This document shows positions 44,847 to 53,326 of a DNA stretch of 64,000 nucleotides, piece by piece (the first letter of the stretch is position 1; each line of letters begins with the position of its first letter). The position numbers and the translations under genes were made by a program. The DNA comes from Desulfoscipio gibsoniae DSM 7213. Lineage in GTDB: Bacteria; Bacillota; Desulfotomaculia; Desulfotomaculales; Desulfallaceae. The notes beneath the pieces are model-generated. The model worked only from the letters and a program-made list of their open reading frames with translations. It did not search any database and was not told the DNA's origin. The stretch covers positions 2,566,001 through 2,630,000 of the forward strand of contig NC_021184.1 in the NCBI RefSeq assembly GCF_000233715.2, given 5' to 3'.

Positions 44847-44894
44847 AACTGACCACCTCAACTCGCCAGGAATGTTTTTCAATAACACTTCTAC

Positions 44895-44923
44895 ATTTTA
44901 CCATATGAGGTAAACAATATCAA
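44895..44923 (-). promoter_or_regulatory. sigma-A-like promoter for spoIIAA
   Basis: Minus strand TTGATA (44918-44923), 17-nt spacer, TAAAAT (44895-44900); each hexamer matches consensus 5 of 6. It lies between the dacF terminator and spoIIAA. In Bacillus this operon uses sigma H, for which I see no good match here. Confidence 0.65.
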
Positions 44924-44939
44924 CCAAGCATGTTTAATT

Positions 44940-44974
44940 AAAAAGACTTCCGGACATTATCCGGAAGTCTTTTT
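44940..44974 (-). terminator. intrinsic terminator after dacF
   Basis: 15-bp perfect stem AAAAAGACTTCCGGA / TCCGGAAGTCTTTTT with 5-nt loop, T run in the 3' arm. It stops dacF transcripts before spoIIAA. Confidence 0.94.
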
Positions 44975-44988
44975 GAATATCCAGGCGG

Positions 44989-46245
44989 TTAAAAAACCTG
45001 ATCAAGAGCCTTGTGCATTTGCCGGAACACCGAAGCCCTGCCAACCTGGTTCTGGGCTAGTAATGGCACACGCTGCACTTCTTTCTCCCCTTCCAGCAAA
45101 ACGAACTCGCCCACCTTTTGCCCCTTATTCAGTGGGGCAATAATTTCCTCCGGCAAAAGCGCTTTTCCTTTATAATTTTGCTTTTGTCCCCTGGGTACCG
45201 CCATGGCGATATCCGCACCCGCAATAACGCCTACCTGGTCAATGGTACCTTTGCTTACATTAACTATTTTGATCCTTTCCCCCCGCTGGGCAAAATGAAC
45301 AGCCTCATAGCGAGCAAAACCGTAATTGAAAATTTTGATGGTTTCCCTGAAGTGACTGCGGGGCTCCGGTGTACCCAGCACCACTGAAATCAGCCGCAGG
45401 CCGTCCCGCTTGGCTGTGGCCGCCAGGCAATATTTGGCTTCATTAGTCCAGCCTGTTTTACCCGCGTCCACTCCCTCGTACCACTTGAGCAGTTTATTGG
45501 TGTTCCATAATACAAAGTCTCCACCCCTGATATCATATCTGTAAATAGAAGAAATTTTAGTGAATTGCGGGTATGTCAAAGCCTGCCGCAAAATTATCGC
45601 CATGTCGTGGGCGGAGGTATAATGGTTTTCGGCGGGCAGCCCGGTGGGATTAGCAAACCTGGTATGCCGGCAACCCAGTTCTTTGGCCCGGTTATTCATC
45701 ATTTCCACGAACGCTTCTTCCGACCCGGCAATATGCTCTGCCACGGCTACGGATGCGTCATTGGCCGATCCCACGGCCACGGAGATCAACATATCCTCCA
45801 TACCCATTTCCTCGCCGGGTTCCAGATAAATTTGTGAACCTCCCATACTCCAGGCATTTTCCGAAACCGTAACCCGATCTTTAAGGCTTATTTTACCCTG
45901 ATCCAGTGCTTCGCAGGCCAACAACATGGTCATAATTTTAGTCACACTGGCCATGGGTAGCTCTTTGTCCTGTTCTTTAGACCAGAGCACTTTGCCAGTG
46001 GCTGCATCCATCAGCACGGCTGCTTCCGCAGTGGTTTCCATAGTCGCAGCAGGCACCTCCGCAGCGGCTTTCCGGGCTGCACCGGGATTTTGCTCGATGG
46101 TTGCCTGCGTTACCCCGGGCGCTGTCCCGTTGGGTACCGCACCGGTTGTTGGTGTACCGGTTGCCGCCAGCGCAGGCCCGGTAACGGTGACAATCAAAAC
46201 CAGTATCAGCACCATTATTATGGCACAAATATTTTTTCTTTTCAT
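44989..46245 (-). CDS. dacF: D-alanyl-D-alanine carboxypeptidase
   Basis: 418 aa penicillin-binding protein 5-type carboxypeptidase, secreted and anchored. Signal peptide at residues 1-28 (cleavage after ALA). SxxK at S100-V-T-K103, SAN in the SVGSANDASVAV motif, KTG in DAGKTGWTN. A low-complexity linker of T, P and A residues lies at 28-70. In Bacillus dacF is read by sigma F in the forespore and modifies cortex cross-linking. ATG with GGGGGAAG. The order dacF-spoIIA is conserved. Confidence 0.95.
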   Translation of the reverse strand: MKRKNICAIIMVLILVLIVTVTGPALAATGTPTTGAVPNGTAPGVTQATIEQNPGAARKAAAEVPAATMETTAEAAVLMDAATGKVLWSKEQDKELPMASVTKIMTMLLACEALDQGKISLKDRVTVSENAWSMGGSQIYLEPGEEMGMEDMLISVAVGSANDASVAVAEHIAGSEEAFVEMMNNRAKELGCRHTRFANPTGLPAENHYTSAHDMAIILRQALTYPQFTKISSIYRYDIRGGDFVLWNTNKLLKWYEGVDAGKTGWTNEAKYCLAATAKRDGLRLISVVLGTPEPRSHFRETIKIFNYGFARYEAVHFAQRGERIKIVNVSKGTIDQVGVIAGADIAMAVPRGQKQNYKGKALLPEEIIAPLNKGQKVGEFVLLEGEKEVQRVPLLAQNQVGRASVFRQMHKALDQVF

Positions 46246-46323
46246 CACACTTCCCCCCTGTTTTTTTCAGCTCAAAATATTATGTGAAGCTGAGTAAAAG
46301 TTATACGGGCGGGAAGTGGGACA

Positions 46324-47625
46324 TTATTTTATAACATCATAAACAACCGGCAATTCTTCTGGCCTTTGCGGTCCTATAGCGAATGCATTGTTTAAAATTT
46401 GGCTGCTTTGCCGGTTTATAGTACTATTGCTGTGCAAAACAGCCAGCACATCCCCGTGTTTCACCTCATCCCCAACTTTTTTCTTTAAAGTTATACCGGC
46501 AGCGTAATCAACCGGCTCATTTTTAGTTTTTCTTCCTGCACCAAGCAGCATAGCCGCAATACCCACCGGCTCGGCGGCAATGCTTTGAATATAACCGGCT
46601 GTATCAGACTTTAATTCCAGGTGATTTTGGGCCCGGGGCAGCAGACCGGGATTATCCACCACTGCCGTCCGGCCGCCCTGCGCCTGGATAAATTGCTTTA
46701 ACTTAGCCATGGCCCCACCGCCGCGCAACAATCCAGCCAATGCAGTGCATGCCTGGTTAAAATCTGTATAGATGCCCCCGGCCATCGTCATATAAGCGGC
46801 CACTGTTAAGCAGGTTTTAACTAAACCTGCTTCCCCTTGACCACTAAGCACCTCAATGGCTTCTTTAATTTCGTTGGCGTTGCCGACTTCATAACCCAAC
46901 GGCTGGTTCATATCCGTGATTATGGCAATGGTCTTTTTATTCAAGCCTTTACCTATCTGCACCATTGTTTCAGCCAATTCACGGGCATCAGACAAGGTTT
47001 TCATAAAGGCACCGGAACCCATCTTAACGTCAAGGACAATGGCATCGGCCCCGGAGGCTATTTTTTTACTCATGATGGAGCTGGCAATTAAAGGTATGGA
47101 ATTAACCGTTGCGGTAACATCCCGCAGCGCATAAATTTTTTTATCGGCGGGAGTTAAATTACCAGTTTGACTTACGATGGCTATTTTATGCTTATTTACT
47201 TGATCTATAAATTCCTCCTTGGTAAGCTCAACATTAAAGCCCTCGATTGATTCCAGCTTATCTATAGTGCCACCGGTATGCCCCAGGCCACGACCGGACA
47301 TTTTGGCCACCGGAACACCTGCGGCAGCCACCAGCGGACCCACAATTAAACTGGTTTTATCCCCCACACCTCCAGTCGAGTGCTTATCAACCTTGATACC
47401 GTGTATGCCGGATAAATCCATAATGTCGCCGGAATTAACCATAGCCAGAGTTAAATGGGTGGTTTCTTCCGTATCCATACCCTGAAAATACACTGCCATT
47501 AAAAATGCTGACATTTGATAGTCGGGAATTGTTTCGTTGGTAAAACCGCTGACTATAAAATCTATTTCCTCTTTATTCAGACTGTATCCATCACGTTTTT
47601 TTTGTATCAAATCAACCGTTCTCAT
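46324..47625 (-). CDS. pdp: pyrimidine-nucleoside phosphorylase
   Basis: 433 aa, the same length as the Bacillus enzyme. Phosphorolysis of uridine, thymidine and deoxyuridine. MRTVDLIQKKRDGYSLNKEE, KVDKHSTGGVGDKTSLIVGP (phosphate-binding), SGRGLGHTGGTIDKLES and DVKMGSGAFMKT are all hallmark segments. ATG with GGGAGG. In Bacillus this place between deoB and dacF is held by a purine nucleoside phosphorylase. 235 bp with repeat-like DNA separate it from deoB. Confidence 0.96.
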   Translation of the reverse strand: MRTVDLIQKKRDGYSLNKEEIDFIVSGFTNETIPDYQMSAFLMAVYFQGMDTEETTHLTLAMVNSGDIMDLSGIHGIKVDKHSTGGVGDKTSLIVGPLVAAAGVPVAKMSGRGLGHTGGTIDKLESIEGFNVELTKEEFIDQVNKHKIAIVSQTGNLTPADKKIYALRDVTATVNSIPLIASSIMSKKIASGADAIVLDVKMGSGAFMKTLSDARELAETMVQIGKGLNKKTIAIITDMNQPLGYEVGNANEIKEAIEVLSGQGEAGLVKTCLTVAAYMTMAGGIYTDFNQACTALAGLLRGGGAMAKLKQFIQAQGGRTAVVDNPGLLPRAQNHLELKSDTAGYIQSIAAEPVGIAAMLLGAGRKTKNEPVDYAAGITLKKKVGDEVKHGDVLAVLHSNSTINRQSSQILNNAFAIGPQRPEELPVVYDVIK

Positions 47626-47861
47626 ACCGGTGCCTCCCTGAACAGGTAAATTTAATCTGTATACCAATGACCTGCAAGGCCGCTATTAAACTTAAACAAT
47701 ACCACTGATAGCCTTTTAGGGTGTTCGCAAAGTCCCCACGAGATTTACTTCGAATTTCTGCGTTGGCTTGGCTTCTGCGGTGCTCACTTATTTCCGTATA
47801 GGCTCCGTCCCTCAAAGTTTTCGTCGCCTTGATAGCAACACTGATCGAATTTATGAATGTT
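47626..47861. repeat. possible dispersed repeat between deoB and pdp
   Basis: 236-bp gap containing GTTCGCAAAGTCCCCACGAG... and a distinct GC-richer stretch (47718-47840) unlike the surrounding intergenic DNA. Read on the minus strand it is open without any ribosome binding site (96 codons, 47612-47902). I think it is repeat-derived, by general resemblance to repeats of related clostridia; there is no second copy in this window. Confidence 0.45.
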
Positions 47862-49037
47862 TTATTCAGTAATTGCACTGGCAAATTCCTCGCCAGTATC
47901 AAAAGTAAGTCCGAAAAGCCGGGCTACCGTGGCTGCCACATCGCTAAAACTGGTGCGAACGCCTAAATCCACTCCTTTTTTTATACTCTTACCGGCTACT
48001 AAAAGAGGCACGTATTCTCTGGAATGGTCTGTGCTGGCGGTAGTGGGGTCACACCCGTGGTCGGCCGTTAATATTAGCACATCCGCCGGGTTTAAAGCAC
48101 AGATTAGTTCCGGCAACCGCTGGTCGAATTCTTCCAGGGCATTGGCGTAACCGCTGGGATCGTTGCGGTGGCCGTATTGCTGGTCAAAGTCCACCAGATT
48201 GGTAAAAATAAGACCGCTGAAACTCTCTCGCATTAATGTAAGGGTTTTGTCCACCCCGTCCATATTGTTTTTGGTATGTACCGAAGTGGAGATGCCCTGA
48301 CCTGCAAAAATATCGTTGATCTTGCCCACTGCGGCTACCGTTAGACCATTTTCAACCAATACATTTAATACCGTAGGTCTGGGCGGCATAATGGAGTAGT
48401 CATGGCGGTTGGCGGTGCGCTTGAATGAACCCGGCGAACCGACAAAAGGCCGGGCAATCACCCGGCCCACCGCATACTCACCGGTAAGCAATTCCCGGGC
48501 TATCTGGCACATGCGATACAACTCTTCCAGGGGAATCACTTCTTCATGGGCAGCAATTTGAAATACGCTGTCCGCTGAAGTGTACACAATGGGGTGGCCG
48601 GTTTGCATATGCAATGCGCCCAGTTCCTCTATAATCGCTGTTCCCGAAGCTGCCTTGTTGCCCAGTATGTCCCTGCCGATGCTTTGCTTAAATGGCTCGA
48701 TGATTTCGGCCGGAAAACCATCTGGGAAAACCGGAAAGGGCTTATTCAATATAACGCCTGCAATTTCCCAATGCCCGGTGGTGGTATCTTTGCCGGGAGA
48801 GCGTTCGGCCATTTTACCGTAGCACGCGGTGGGATTATCCACAGGGGGCACGCCCAATATTTCTGCTATCCGTCCCAGGCCCATCTGACTTAGATGCGGC
48901 AGTTTCAGACCGCCTACGGCCAAGGAACAATTAACCAGCGTATTGCACCCGCAATCACCGTATTTACCGGCATCCAGCAGCTCGCCAATTCCGGCGCTAT
49001 CCAACACAATAATGATTACTTTTTTATTAACTGGCAT
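47862..49037 (-). CDS. deoB: phosphopentomutase
   Basis: 391 aa alkaline-phosphatase-superfamily enzyme interconverting ribose 1- and 5-phosphate. [20 protein letters not shown] (metal site and catalytic region), [14 protein letters not shown] with the catalytic Thr, [15 protein letters not shown] and LTADHGCDP with metal ligands. ATG with GGAG. Between xerD and pdp, so the sugar phosphates made by Pdp can feed into glycolysis. Confidence 0.96.
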   Translation of the reverse strand: MPVNKKVIIIVLDSAGIGELLDAGKYGDCGCNTLVNCSLAVGGLKLPHLSQMGLGRIAEILGVPPVDNPTACYGKMAERSPGKDTTTGHWEIAGVILNKPFPVFPDGFPAEIIEPFKQSIGRDILGNKAASGTAIIEELGALHMQTGHPIVYTSADSVFQIAAHEEVIPLEELYRMCQIARELLTGEYAVGRVIARPFVGSPGSFKRTANRHDYSIMPPRPTVLNVLVENGLTVAAVGKINDIFAGQGISTSVHTKNNMDGVDKTLTLMRESFSGLIFTNLVDFDQQYGHRNDPSGYANALEEFDQRLPELICALNPADVLILTADHGCDPTTASTDHSREYVPLLVAGKSIKKGVDLGVRTSFSDVAATVARLFGLTFDTGEEFASAITE

Positions 49038-49082
49038 TTATACTAACTCCTTTAGATATTTTTTATAGATATTTTTCATAAT

Positions 49083-49970
49083 TTAAGCCCGGGGATGATG
49101 CTTGTTATAGATTTCCCTTAACTTGGTGCGGGTTAAATGGGTATAGATCTGGGTTGTGGTAATATCGGCATGGCCCAGCATTTCCTGCAATGCGCGCAGG
49201 TCAGCACCGTTTTCCAGTAAATGAGTAGCAAAGGAGTGTCGCAATGTATGCGGTGTAATAGTCTTGGCTATACCTGCTTCCATAGCATATTTTTTAACAA
49301 TTTTCCAAAACCCCTGCCGGGTAAGACGTTTACCCCGCATATTTAAGAATAATGCCTGCTCTTTATGGTTTGCGGTTATTTTAGCCCTTCCCCGGCGCAG
49401 GTATTCCATCAAAAAGTTTCTGGCCACCGTACCTACCGGTATAATACGCTCCTTGGCGCCTTTGCCCAGGCAACGTACATAACCCCGTTCATAATCCACC
49501 TGGTCCACATCCAGGGCCAGCAGCTCAGAAACCCGCATACCGGTGGCGTACATCAATTCCAGCATGGCTTTATCCCTGAGCCCGGCAGTATTGCCAACCC
49601 GGGGCTGCTCCAGTAATCTTTCAATTTCCTCCTGAGTAAGCACCCCGGGTAATTTCTTTGGTGGACCCGGTGATTCCAGGTTAGCCATGGGATCGCTACC
49701 CAGCACCTGCTCGTCCACCAGGAAGCGGCAAAAGATTTTCAACGCCGCCATATGCCGTGATACTGTGGCGGGCGAGCGACCATTTTTTTTCAATTCCAAA
49801 AGGTAGTTTAATACTAAATTACGGTCAATCCCCCCGGCATCCTTCACCTGGCGCTGTACACAAAAAGATTTAAATTGTTTTAAATCCAAGGCATAAGATA
49901 TAATTGTATTTTGAGCCAGTCCCCTTTCCACTGCCAGGAAATTTAAAAAATGTCTAATATATATTTCCAC
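49083..49970 (-). CDS. xerD: tyrosine recombinase XerD
   Basis: 295 aa site-specific recombinase that resolves chromosome dimers at dif with its partner XerC. N-terminal SAM-like domain (RHFLNFLAVERGLAQNTIIS), catalytic domain with R in ATGMRVSELLALD, K in KGAKERIIP, HTLRHSFATHLL (H-x2-R), H in GHADITTTQIYTH and the nucleophile Y in the same block. GTG start, weak ribosome binding site. Conserved position between the yqzK-like gene and deoB. Confidence 0.95.
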   Translation of the reverse strand: MEIYIRHFLNFLAVERGLAQNTIISYALDLKQFKSFCVQRQVKDAGGIDRNLVLNYLLELKKNGRSPATVSRHMAALKIFCRFLVDEQVLGSDPMANLESPGPPKKLPGVLTQEEIERLLEQPRVGNTAGLRDKAMLELMYATGMRVSELLALDVDQVDYERGYVRCLGKGAKERIIPVGTVARNFLMEYLRRGRAKITANHKEQALFLNMRGKRLTRQGFWKIVKKYAMEAGIAKTITPHTLRHSFATHLLENGADLRALQEMLGHADITTTQIYTHLTRTKLREIYNKHHPRA

Positions 49971-50124
49971 ATTTTAACACCACCGTTTTATAAAGAGCTA
50001 TTCAATAACATGCCGGCTAATCCTTTTTTACAATGAGTGATAAAGCTGAAAAACCCGTTTAATAAAATTAAGTAAATATAAATATTTTTAATTCATTCTA
50101 CCACAATTTTCCCTTTTCCCCCGA

Positions 50125-50150
50125 AGAAAAAAGGCCCTCGGAGGGCCTTT
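50125..50150 (-). terminator. intrinsic terminator upstream of xerD
   Basis: Minus-strand AAGGCCCTC / GAGGGCCTT (9 bp) followed by a T6 run. It ends the transcript of the 59-codon gene before xerD. Confidence 0.85.
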
Positions 50151-50256
50151 ATTGTTTATAATAAAATTATAAAGTAAATACTACCGGGTTCATCTTCTTT
50201 GTTGCAAATCTGGTTATTGCGAACATAGTAAACCTTATTGATTTATTGACAGCGGA

Positions 50257-50436
50257 TTAATTTAAATGCTGCTCGACCCTTAAGGGTTCATTGGTTGTTT
50301 TATTATCCTCAATCCAGTTGGTTTTAAGCACTGAGTACAACTGGGCAATCAATATACACAATATACACATCACTAGTACCAGACGTGCCAATAATAAAAC
50401 CTTTTCCTTAACCCGGGAAACCACCACAAAAAACAT
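50257..50436 (-). CDS. small membrane protein in the yqzK (DUF4227) position
   Basis: 59 aa. Translation begins MFFVVVSRVKEKVLLLARLV and has one transmembrane helix at about residues 13-32, then a short charged tail ending EQHLN. ATG at 50434-50436 has GGGGG nine bases upstream. In Bacillus the order is spoIIM-fur-yqzK-xerD, so position, size and single-helix shape point to the YqzK/DUF4227 family; similarity itself was not tested. Followed by a terminator. Confidence 0.72.
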   Translation of the reverse strand: MFFVVVSRVKEKVLLLARLVLVMCILCILIAQLYSVLKTNWIEDNKTTNEPLRVEQHLN

Positions 50437-50624
50437 TCTCGTGTGCCCCCTTCATTCATTATCTACAAAAAACACATCAACGATGGATTTACCAAAAGTC
50501 GACCGGTTACCTGTATTAACAATGTAGCTTAAACTTGTGGCAATCCGACACGCTGCCCACCTACTGCCATAACATGTATATTAATGTATTTAAAGGTAGG
50601 TTTTATGGCATTTTATGATTCTTT

Positions 50625-51257
50625 TTACCAACCTGCCATCAGCGAGGCTGAAAGTCTGGTCAGTTCCGGCGTAATATAGCCTTCAGCCAGGGCGGCCAAG
50701 GCAAAGACTACCAAACACCCAGCCATGATTAATGAATAACCAACGAATTGATGGCCAACCCGGGTTTGTGAGTTATTGAATCTTTTAATCAACAGCAAAG
50801 AGAAAGAAAGAGAAGCAGTTCCACCGATAATCAGAGCAGGAATAAAGAGAATGTTTTGCGGCAACATGGAAATTAGGACAATGCAAAATTCCCGCCAATC
50901 CGGGTGCGCAGTTAAGAAACCCACAGTAAATCCCAGCACAAAGCCGCGGAAAAAAATAAGCGCAAGCACCAGGGGCAGGCAAATGATGGTCAAGCCCAGT
51001 ATATACATCACTAACCCCAGCAGCAGGTTGTCATACAGCGACCCCTTGAACATTTGCACCCGGTCCACTTCTATTTCCGCAGCCTGGGCTAAAAAAGACT
51101 GCAAATAGCGCTGTAATTCTGCAGTTTGCTCATCCGGTAATGTATTGACCCCCAGCGAACCCAGTAATATGCCTGCACTGAAAATAACAATAACGATAAG
51201 ATACAGCGGCCAGCTTTGCTGGAGGGAGGCGGCAATTAAACCGCGCATGTTACCCAT
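50625..51257 (-). CDS. spoIIM: stage II sporulation protein M
   Basis: 210 aa multi-pass protein that anchors SpoIID and SpoIIP at the septum for engulfment. N-terminal membrane segment (WPLYLIVIVIFSAGILLGSL), then about four more; the family region LGLVMYILGLTIICLPLVLA, FRGFVLGFTVGFLTAH and MLPQNILFIPALIIGG is clear. ATG at 51255-51257 has GGGAG seven bases upstream; an earlier ATG (51287) is poorly supported. SpoIIP is at 11785. Confidence 0.95.
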   Translation of the reverse strand: MGNMRGLIAASLQQSWPLYLIVIVIFSAGILLGSLGVNTLPDEQTAELQRYLQSFLAQAAEIEVDRVQMFKGSLYDNLLLGLVMYILGLTIICLPLVLALIFFRGFVLGFTVGFLTAHPDWREFCIVLISMLPQNILFIPALIIGGTASLSFSLLLIKRFNNSQTRVGHQFVGYSLIMAGCLVVFALAALAEGYITPELTRLSASLMAGW

Positions 51258-51323
51258 ACCACCGCTCCCTTTGTATAACCTGTCCATGCCTATATATATG
51301 AGCGGTACAGCACTGATTATGAC

Positions 51324-51992
51324 TCAACTCAAATATTCTTCAATAATTGTACGGGTAATATATTCTGCTGCCAGAACATCTTCCAGTGAATTACCGCTGG
51401 CAGCCACCACAGTGATACCTGCATCCAGTGCCCGGGCTTTTTGGATGGCCCGGGCGGCTGCAGCCCGAGCGGGTGCAGCTCCCTTTTGGCGCATGGTTCT
51501 GGCCACAGTGCCGGTAAGCACCGCCGATGCTCCGGCACAAACGGCCGCGTCGTAAGCTACCCCCCCGGTGGCAGTGGCCGCTATTACCACCTGGTTATGC
51601 AAATCATACAATTTAGGTGTTTCAGCGCCAATATTGGGTAATACCGCCGATATATCCGCTCCAGCCCGGGCCAAGCCACCGGTCACCCCGGTGATTTTGC
51701 CCAGCCGCTCATCATCCGTACCCACCCGGGGCTCAGCCACCAAAACCACCCCGGTGCCCTTTTCCCGGGCTACCTGCCCTGCCAGCCAACCTATAGCGGC
51801 CGGATCTATGGCCACAGGTGGCGCAGCGCCATCAGGCGCAGCCCCGAAAACAGCGCAGGCACCCGCATCCAGGGCTGCCTCCAGGGTAGTGGACATATCA
51901 ATAACATCCACAATCACCACCACATCCCCTTGCCTGGCGGCGTTGGCCGCCCCGCTGGCGTTAACAGTCATTTTAACAATAGGTATTTTCAT
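51324..51992 (-). CDS. unknown protein with a ComB-like N-terminus
   Basis: 222 aa, Ala/Gly rich, soluble. The N-terminus GDVVVIVDVIDMSTTLEAAL followed by GACAVFGAAP resembles the start of the ComB (2-phosphosulfolactate phosphatase) fold, as do YDAAVCAGASAVLTGTVA and ASGNSLEDVLAAEYITRTI, but motifs with acidic catalytic residues are not secure. ATG with CCGGAGG. It is followed by spoIIM (66 bp) and preceded by a divergent small ORF. I do not assign a function. Confidence 0.72.
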   Translation of the reverse strand: MKIPIVKMTVNASGAANAARQGDVVVIVDVIDMSTTLEAALDAGACAVFGAAPDGAAPPVAIDPAAIGWLAGQVAREKGTGVVLVAEPRVGTDDERLGKITGVTGGLARAGADISAVLPNIGAETPKLYDLHNQVVIAATATGGVAYDAAVCAGASAVLTGTVARTMRQKGAAPARAAAARAIQKARALDAGITVVAASGNSLEDVLAAEYITRTIIEEYLS

Positions 51993-52069
51993 GTTTTTCC
52001 TCCGGCATAATAAAAAATTACCTGCATAGAATTAAAGATGTATTTTGGATTTAACAAGGGGGATTTTTT

Positions 52070-52198
52070 ATGCGTTTATTTATAACCAAAAATGGATTTT
52101 GCTTTAGCGGCAAAGTTAGCGAGTTCAGGCAACTAATACGCCCCTGGTCCCAAACCAACGTTACATTGCGGGAGTTTATCGCCTCCACATTACATTAA
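52070..52198 (+). CDS. predicted 42-aa protein on the plus strand
   Basis: ATG at 52070 is preceded by AAGGGGGAT five bases upstream, the best Shine-Dalgarno in the neighbourhood, and the frame runs 42 codons to TAA. Translation begins MRLFITKNGFCFSGKVSEFR and ends TNVTLREFIASTLH; short, basic, no membrane segment. It is divergent from the ComB-like gene and converges on the DUF3866 gene (13 bp between stops). Not recognised. It could be chance, but the RBS and gap position argue for a gene. Confidence 0.5.
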   Translation: MRLFITKNGFCFSGKVSEFRQLIRPWSQTNVTLREFIASTLH

Positions 52199-52210
52199 CA
52201 AAGATATAAA

Positions 52211-53326
52211 TCACTGGCCCCCTGCTTCTATGCCGGAGTGGATTAACCCGGCGGCATAAATACCAGCAGCACCGGCAGCCAGGAAAAAGGCAGGGTCATC
52301 GGCCGGTGTGCGCCCCATGGAAGTAACCCTGATGCCCCGGCGATCCAATTCCTCCAGGGCCGGCCGGCCGTTTGCCCAGGCCAGCCGGTGCTTATCCACC
52401 GGCCAGGCCCGGCTGTACTGATCCTGTATTAAATTACGCTGCCCGGTGTCGACCAGCTCAGGCAGCACCACCGTGCAGGGGGTCAGAGCTATCCTACCCA
52501 GAGCGGTTATTGTATGGTGACTGATACCCCGGTGCCTTTGCCGGGCATCAGCAAAACTAATGCGCGGAATGGCTACCGGGCGCCCCCCCAGTATGTTCAC
52601 AGCGTTGATTATTTCTCCCTGCTCTACACCGGTAAAGCCCAGCGGGGACGCAGTACCCACAATACCTGGACCCATGGCCACAATTATTACATCCGCACGG
52701 GCCACCGCCTTTGCCGTCAGCAGCGCGGTATAAATATTGATGCACTCCCAGTCGCCGCCGAAAGCGTGGCCGCAGGTAGCGGTGGCATCCACCAGGCCTT
52801 TTGTTTGCAATTCATAAACCAGGTTGCTAAGGGGCAGCGGCAGAGCCGCCCCGTCCGTCATCACATAAACAACCCGGGCCCTGCCACCGGTGGCTGCCTT
52901 GACACCTGCGGCCGCAGGCGCCAGCATACTGTGCAGCGTACCCACCACCACCGGGACACCGTCCAGAGAGGTGGTGTTTTTAATAATTTCAGCGTCGGGG
53001 CTGTCGGGTTCTTCCGCAGCCAGCACCTTGACCTGGCATGGGCTGTAGCGCAATTTCATAATATGTCCGCTTTGGCGGGCATTATGCTTCGGATTGGATA
53101 CATTGGCCATCACAAAATGGGCTCCGCCCGTGCCCAGCTTTTTATTCACTGCAGTGGTATTCAACACCACAGTATCCCCAGCGTCCACCGGTCCAGTGAG
53201 GAGATCATAGTTGTAAGCTTTCTGCTCCGGCTCCCCCGGTATCTGAACTTTTATCTCGGTTAAATTGCTCCGCCGGGAATTGACAGCCAGCACCCGGCCC
53301 TGCCGTGTCCTGATCAAAATGCCCAT
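52211..53326 (-). CDS. DUF3866 family protein
   Basis: 371 aa soluble protein of unknown function, known from firmicutes and actinobacteria. N-terminal TRQGRVLAVNSRRSNLTEIK (strand-rich), then NTTAVNKKLGTGGAHFVMAN, KLRYSPCQVKVLAAEEP, TDGAALPLPLSNLVYEL and VAMGPGIVGTASPLGFTGVE. Start ATG at 53324-53326 is closely preceded by GGGAAGG; the exact start is uncertain. Overlaps the end of the M20 peptidase gene by 13 bp, so the two are co-transcribed. Confidence 0.85.
   Translation of the reverse strand: MGILIRTRQGRVLAVNSRRSNLTEIKVQIPGEPEQKAYNYDLLTGPVDAGDTVVLNTTAVNKKLGTGGAHFVMANVSNPKHNARQSGHIMKLRYSPCQVKVLAAEEPDSPDAEIIKNTTSLDGVPVVVGTLHSMLAPAAAGVKAATGGRARVVYVMTDGAALPLPLSNLVYELQTKGLVDATATCGHAFGGDWECINIYTALLTAKAVARADVIIVAMGPGIVGTASPLGFTGVEQGEIINAVNILGGRPVAIPRISFADARQRHRGISHHTITALGRIALTPCTVVLPELVDTGQRNLIQDQYSRAWPVDKHRLAWANGRPALEELDRRGIRVTSMGRTPADDPAFFLAAGAAGIYAAGLIHSGIEAGGQ

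Noticed and set aside
47612-47902. 96-codon minus-strand ORF across the deoB-pdp gap
   Set aside because: Overlaps the deoB end and pdp start, lacks a ribosome binding site, and reads through a probable repeat.
52514-53263. 249-codon plus-strand ORF antisense to the DUF3866 gene
   Set aside because: Shadow frame; His/Gln/Arg-rich composition typical of antisense translation.
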